A stretch of DNA of 7,937 nucleotides. It comes from CANHEE01 sp043777755 (GTDB lineage: Bacteria; Bacteroidota; Bacteroidia; Chitinophagales; Saprospiraceae). The position numbers and the translations under genes were made by a program. A model generated the notes under the pieces. It worked only from the letters and a program-made list of their open reading frames with translations. It had not been told where the DNA came from and did no database searches. The stretch is from assembly GCA_043777755.1 (NCBI GenBank), contig JAYWHK010000230.1, positions 1-7,937 on the forward strand, given 5' to 3'. Position 1 is the first letter of the stretch; the number at the start of each line of letters is the position of its first letter. Positions 6,101 to 7,937 of this stretch are shown here, piece by piece.

Positions 6101-7434
6101 ACTTTCACCAACTTCCCTTTTTTCAAAATGCTCTGATTGCCAATATTTTGTATCTGATAAAAATAAATACCAGCTGCTACGTTTCCGAAGTCAATTTTGT
6201 CACCATCGTTGATGTTTTTTGCTAAAATCAAATGACCTATTGCATTGAAAACGCTAATTTTTACATTTCCATCTGTTTTGACATTAAAAATCCCTGTCGA
6301 AGGATTCGGAAAAATCTCAAAGGGATTTTCTGCCAAATCCTCCGTATTTATTGAATTTTCACAATATTTTTTTGATTTCATCAATTCTACGTTTCTCAAA
6401 AAAAGCAATTGATTGTCGTTTGTAACAGAAAAGGCATTAAAAATTGGTTGATAACTGCTGTATGGTAAAATACAACTTTCCACTACTTTTCCGTCCTTAT
6501 CTATTCTTGCATAATAAACGTTGCCAGAATCTTTCCAATAAAAGTAACGGTAATCTACAAACAAATTTCCGCTTTTTTTATCAACAAAAAAATCGCAAGA
6601 TTCTACGTTGTATAATGGAATATTCATTGTATAAAGATCTGGGATTGTAATTTTGCTTAGAATTTGCCCATTTTTATCTATTTCTATAAAATCAAAACGC
6701 TGAAACTGTACAACAGATGAATACATAAAATTACCTGCCTCACTATATTTTAGAGTTTGTATAAGCCCTGGTTTTATCCCAAAATCAATGCTATCTATTT
6801 TAAAATTATTGTCATTAGCATTTTGAGAAAATACAAATTCTTTGGCGATTAAATGCTTGTCTTCTTTCCTAACTTGATGTTTCAACACACGTAAGTTATT
6901 GTTTATCAATCTAATACCATTGATTTGACCAGAATTGATATAGGTTTTTGGAAGCTCTTTTTCCCAAACCGTCGTGAGCGTACTTAGATCTATTTTTGTA
7001 AAAAAATCATTTTCTTTTGCGTTTTTAACTTGATTGTAAAGATATATATTGGTGCTATCAAGCACAATTTTATTGTAAAGATTGCTTAGAATTTTCTTTT
7101 TTGCCAAATTCCCATTCTGGTCAATTTTGAATAGCATACTATCCACCAACAAAAAAATATTATTCTCTTGCAGTGCAATTGTCGAAACCTGAAATATTTG
7201 TGACGAATTTTTTATAGGTTTATCCAGTTTGAATTGCTTTTTCCAAAGCTCAACACCGTTTGAATTGACTTTTTTGACCGTTAAATTATCAGCAGATAGC
7301 ATATTCGCCAAAACTATATCACTGTTCGGATATTCTACGAATTTGGTGTGTTTAGTAGCATCCGACATTTTTTGTGAAAAAGCAGTATGGCATAGTAAAA
7401 ACAAAACGATTGTTAAAATAATATTTTTTTTCAT
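6091..7434 (-). CDS. T9SS-secreted beta-propeller-like protein with C-terminal sorting domain
   Basis: The product is 447 residues. It has a signal peptide (1-20, cleavage after AFS before Q21) and a C-terminal type A sorting domain from about 374, with the hallmark FPNPSTGIFNV (375-385), then NAIG (397-400) and GIYFYQI (422-428), ending in KGKLVKVLQ. This marks it for export by the type IX system and attachment to or release from the surface. The body repeats a strand-turn-strand pattern such as FKIDQNGNL (102-110), EIDKNGQIL (251-259) and RIDKDGKVV (310-318), as in PQQ/WD-like beta-propellers. No catalytic motif is visible, so the ligand or partner is unknown. The frame extends upstream to a TTG at 7497, but the signal peptide begins at ATG 7434 and the promoter box lies in between, so 7434 is the start. 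Confidence 0.88.
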   Translation of the reverse strand: MKKNIILTIVLFLLCHTAFSQKMSDATKHTKFVEYPNSDIVLANMLSADNLTVKKVNSNGVELWKKQFKLDKPIKNSSQIFQVSTIALQENNIFLLVDSMLFKIDQNGNLAKKKILSNLYNKIVLDSTNIYLYNQVKNAKENDFFTKIDLSTLTTVWEKELPKTYINSGQINGIRLINNNLRVLKHQVRKEDKHLIAKEFVFSQNANDNNFKIDSIDFGIKPGLIQTLKYSEAGNFMYSSVVQFQRFDFIEIDKNGQILSKITIPDLYTMNIPLYNVESCDFFVDKKSGNLFVDYRYFYWKDSGNVYYARIDKDGKVVESCILPYSSYQPIFNAFSVTNDNQLLFLRNVELMKSKKYCENSINTEDLAENPFEIFPNPSTGIFNVKTDGNVKISVFNAIGHLILAKNINDGDKIDFGNVAAGIYFYQIQNIGNQSILKKGKLVKVLQ

Positions 7435-7466
7435 GACTTTTAAATTTAAAATGGTGAAAGGATTCT

Positions 7467-7499
7467 CAAAGTTATATAAAAAACTGTAAAACTGCAAAA
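7467..7499 (-). promoter_or_regulatory. Promoter of the T9SS gene, with its -33 element inside a repeat
   Basis: The minus strand has TTTTG (7499-7495), a 20-base spacer, and TAACTTTG (7474-7467), an excellent match to the Bacteroidota consensus. The -33 TTTTG is part of a TTTTGCAGT repeat unit (7491-7499). The transcript would start near 7460, about 25 nt before ATG 7434. Confidence 0.68.
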
Positions 7500-7710
7500 C
7501 GTTTTTACTGCAAAATTAAAAATATTTTATTTTTAGGTAATTTTGTGAAAAAACGCTTATTTTGGATAGGTAAAACAGTTTTACAGTTTTTACTGCAAAA
7601 CTTATTTACTGCAAATATTAAAATATACTAAATCTCTTAGACCATTTTCTACAAAACTTATCTCGAACAAACCCAAAAACGTTTTGCAGTAAAAACTGCA
7701 AACCGTTTTT
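7483..7710. repeat. Cluster of ACTGCAAAA / TTTTGCAGT repeats and palindromes
   Basis: Forward units of ACTGCAAAA or close variants start at 7483 (ACTGTAAAA), 7491, 7507, 7592, 7608 (ACTGCAAAT) and 7695 (ACTGCAAAC). Inverted units lie at 7579-7587 (TTTTACAGT) and 7682-7690 (TTTTGCAGT). Together they form two hairpins. One is 7579-7600, with 9-bp arms and one mismatch around TTTT. The other is a long one at 7675-7710, with 16-bp arms (AAAAACG.TTTGCAGT) and one mismatch around AAAA. Two pairs of direct units are spaced exactly 16 bases apart (7491/7507 and 7592/7608). Confidence 0.85.
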
Positions 7711-7775
7711 AGTTAAGGTAAAATAAAATGCAACGATCTATCGTTTTAACATTTTTCTAAATAAAAATATTAAAT

Positions 7776-7937
7776 ATGAAAAAGCAATTTCTTCTATTTC
7801 TATTACCTACCTTACTCTTTTGCAATCATTCTGTTTTTGGACACTCGATGTTCCAGTTTTCTAAAAACAGAACATTTTTAAAAAATTTAAAAAATAATAT
7901 TTTAATTTATAATAAAATATCAATTTTTTATTTTTAT
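7776..7937 (+). CDS. Start of a secreted protein with signal peptide (partial, runs off the window)
   Basis: ATG 7776 opens a frame of 54 codons with no stop before the window ends. Residues 1-22 are a clear signal peptide: MKK, a Leu/Phe-rich core, and probable cleavage after SVFG. Cys16 is not in a proper lipobox because Phe precedes it, so a lipoprotein is unlikely. After about residue 28 the sequence becomes Lys/Asn/Ile/Phe/Tyr-rich low-complexity text, encoded by DNA that is almost pure A/T (7871-7937). This looks more like spacer than a conserved domain, so the gene may be degenerate or cut soon after its signal peptide, or it may simply continue past the edge. It is divergent from the T9SS gene and shares its repeat-filled upstream region. 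Confidence 0.45.
   Translation, partial: MKKQFLLFLLPTLLFCNHSVFGHSMFQFSKNRTFLKNLKNNILIYNKISIFYFY

Larger units (their letters stand above)
7435..7775. other. Non-coding spacer upstream of two divergent secreted-protein genes
   Basis: No gene is visible here. The spacer contains the T9SS promoter (7467-7499), the ACTGCAAAA repeat cluster (7483-7710) and a small palindrome, AACGATctATCGTT (7732-7745), 30 bases before the right-hand gene. TAATTTTG at 7538-7545 matches the plus-strand -7 consensus but has no clear -33 and lies 230 bases from the next start codon. TATCGTTT (7739-7746) is a near-match closer to that start. Confidence 0.6.

Noticed and set aside
7435..7497. Extension of the T9SS protein upstream to a TTG codon
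   Set aside because: It would put 21 residues before a textbook signal peptide and overlaps the predicted promoter.
7483..7710. Replication origin with iterons
   Set aside because: There are phased repeats, but no replication initiator gene nearby and no DnaA-box pattern that I can see; only the repeat cluster itself is supported.

Overview
The window is AT-rich DNA from a member of the Bacteroidota, probably a gliding or surface-living marine or freshwater relative of the Cytophagales or Flavobacteria; the genus cannot be fixed from the sequence. The evidence is independent in kind: one protein ends in a type IX secretion (T9SS) sorting domain, one lipoprotein has acidic residues after its lipid-bearing cysteine as in Bacteroidota surface lipoproteins, the upstream regions carry TAnnTTTG -7 boxes, and the start codons lack good Shine-Dalgarno sequences.

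Layout, left to right. The 3' end of an unidentified gene (1-168, +) faces a vanadium-dependent haloperoxidase/PAP2-type lipoprotein (419-1801, -) across a large REP-like inverted repeat. A 359-base divergent promoter region follows, then a PD-(D/E)XK nuclease-like protein (2161-2805, +). Its end runs into a GTAAGT tandem repeat and a strong terminator hairpin shared with the convergent Wzi-like outer-membrane beta-barrel (2956-4770, -). A second divergent region carries two promoters and a second REP-like inverted repeat, which lies in the leader of a FemAB-like GNAT acyltransferase (5039-5968, +). That gene converges on a T9SS-sorted beta-propeller-like secreted protein (6091-7434, -). The last 500 bases hold a cluster of ACTGCAAAA repeats and palindromes, then the start of a second secreted protein (7776 to the window edge).

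The genes alternate in strand and almost every one seems to have its own promoter, so this is not an operon. Four of the seven products are exported or in the envelope: a lipoprotein, an outer-membrane barrel, a T9SS cargo and a secreted peptide. The region looks like a stretch of independent cell-surface genes, and I see no multi-gene system.

The most unusual content is non-coding: two related REP-like double palindromes, and the ACTGCAAAA/TTTTGCAGT repeat family. The latter flanks the T9SS gene on both sides, overlaps its stop codon, and also overlaps its predicted -33 promoter element.
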